Shown: piece after piece, positions 63,784 through 64,000 of the stretch
How positions within the stretch are numbered: position 1 is the stretch's first letter
Layout: every line of letters begins with the position of its first letter
Source of the DNA: Allomuricauda sp.
GTDB lineage: Bacteria; Bacteroidota; Bacteroidia; Flavobacteriales; Flavobacteriaceae
NCBI RefSeq assembly: GCF_028280385.1
Contig: NZ_JANQLX010000009.1
Coordinates: 1 to 64,000 of the forward strand
Reading direction: 5' to 3'
DNA: 64,000 nucleotides
Program-made: the position numbers and the translations under genes
Notes under the pieces: model-generated
What the model was told of the DNA's origin: nothing
Databases searched by the model: none
The model's input: the letters and a program-made list of their open reading frames with translations, nothing else

Positions 63784-64000
63784 GGATTCTGGAGCAGATA
63801 AACTTCTGTGGCCCCCAGACCATATTTTTGGTAATCGGCATCATACCATTTTAGCCCCTCATATTTTTTAAAAAGGTAGTGGAGTTCTTCCCTGAGCACC
63901 CCCTCGCCCACCCCGTGGATAAAGACCACTTTTTGGATTCTTTTTTCACGTGCAAACTCCAATTGGCGCTTCGCCGTTTCCAGTTGCAGTTCCAGCATGT
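63780..64000 (-). CDS. Smr-domain protein, partial (C-terminal end)
   Basis: Only the C-terminal part (about 73 residues) is in the window; the gene continues past 64000. It reads LETAKRQLEFAREKRIQKVVFIHGVGEGVLREELHYLF, the Smr domain with the HGxG motif found at the end of MutS2 and stand-alone Smr nucleases, and ends DADYQKYGLGATEVYL. In this phylum it is often a DUF2027-Smr protein. Confidence 0.85.
   Translation of the reverse strand, partial: MLELQLETAKRQLEFAREKRIQKVVFIHGVGEGVLREELHYLFKKYEGLKWYDADYQKYGLGATEVYLLQNP

Noticed and set aside
1..64000. tRNA, rRNA, insertion sequences, phage genes and integrase
   Set aside because: I looked for cloverleaf sequences with CCA-type ends, transposase or recombinase motifs and phage structural genes on both strands and found none that I could support.

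Overview
The window is chromosomal DNA of a marine-type Flavobacteriaceae (Bacteroidota), plausibly close to Muricauda/Flagellimonas. The evidence is the abundance of lipoproteins, absence of Shine-Dalgarno sequences, a TonB receptor with a carboxypeptidase-like N-terminal domain, tandem DUF368 proteins, and the order ZapB-like / ZapA / 6S RNA / rny. Genus is inferred, not demonstrated. I see no tRNA, rRNA, transposase or CRISPR, and no gene-free stretch above 300 bases.

Region 1 (1 to about 7.6 kb, with decayed traces to 10.8 kb) is the most unusual part. Short, A+T-rich, same-strand genes are separated by 70-140 bp imperfect palindromes ending in a core like GAGACCGTTG. The first ~10 bases of each cassette (GTT...) are the reverse complement of the ~10 bases that close the same cassette (...AAC): exact for three cassettes and 9/10 for two more. 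This is the signature of integron attC sites and gene cassettes. No integrase is in view, so this is an integron-like cassette array, either a cluster lacking an integrase or the distal part of an integron whose integrase lies upstream. Cargo includes membrane, lipoprotein and secreted proteins of unknown function, a two-gene unit with an endonuclease/exonuclease/phosphatase-fold enzyme, a protein resembling DUF6985, and a secreted thioredoxin.

Region 2 (about 7.6-44.5 kb) is an accessory region of mostly plus-strand single genes. Regulators are an AraC-type and a GAF-LuxR protein. Enzymes are VOC proteins, a GNAT, a flavin amine oxidase, a FAD oxidoreductase, a methyltransferase, esterases, a subclass A2-like class A beta-lactamase, a PhoD-like phosphatase, a papain-like protease, a sulfatase, OsmC and a toroid-fold glycosidase-like lipoprotein. 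There is also a SulP anion transporter, a 1064-residue BNR/sortilin-like protein, and several NTF2-like, ABM and EthD small proteins.

Region 3 (about 44.6-64 kb) looks like conserved flavobacterial core: an OstA/LptA-like protein, class III aminotransferase, TPR protein, two DUF368 polyprenyl-phosphate transporter homologues, aroE, a DUF349 protein, a CBS protein, rny, 6S RNA, zapA and a ZapB-like gene, an M23 peptidase, a TonB receptor, cysteine desulfurase and the end of an Smr-domain protein. It joins envelope lipid carrier recycling, LPS transport, cell division and RNA turnover.
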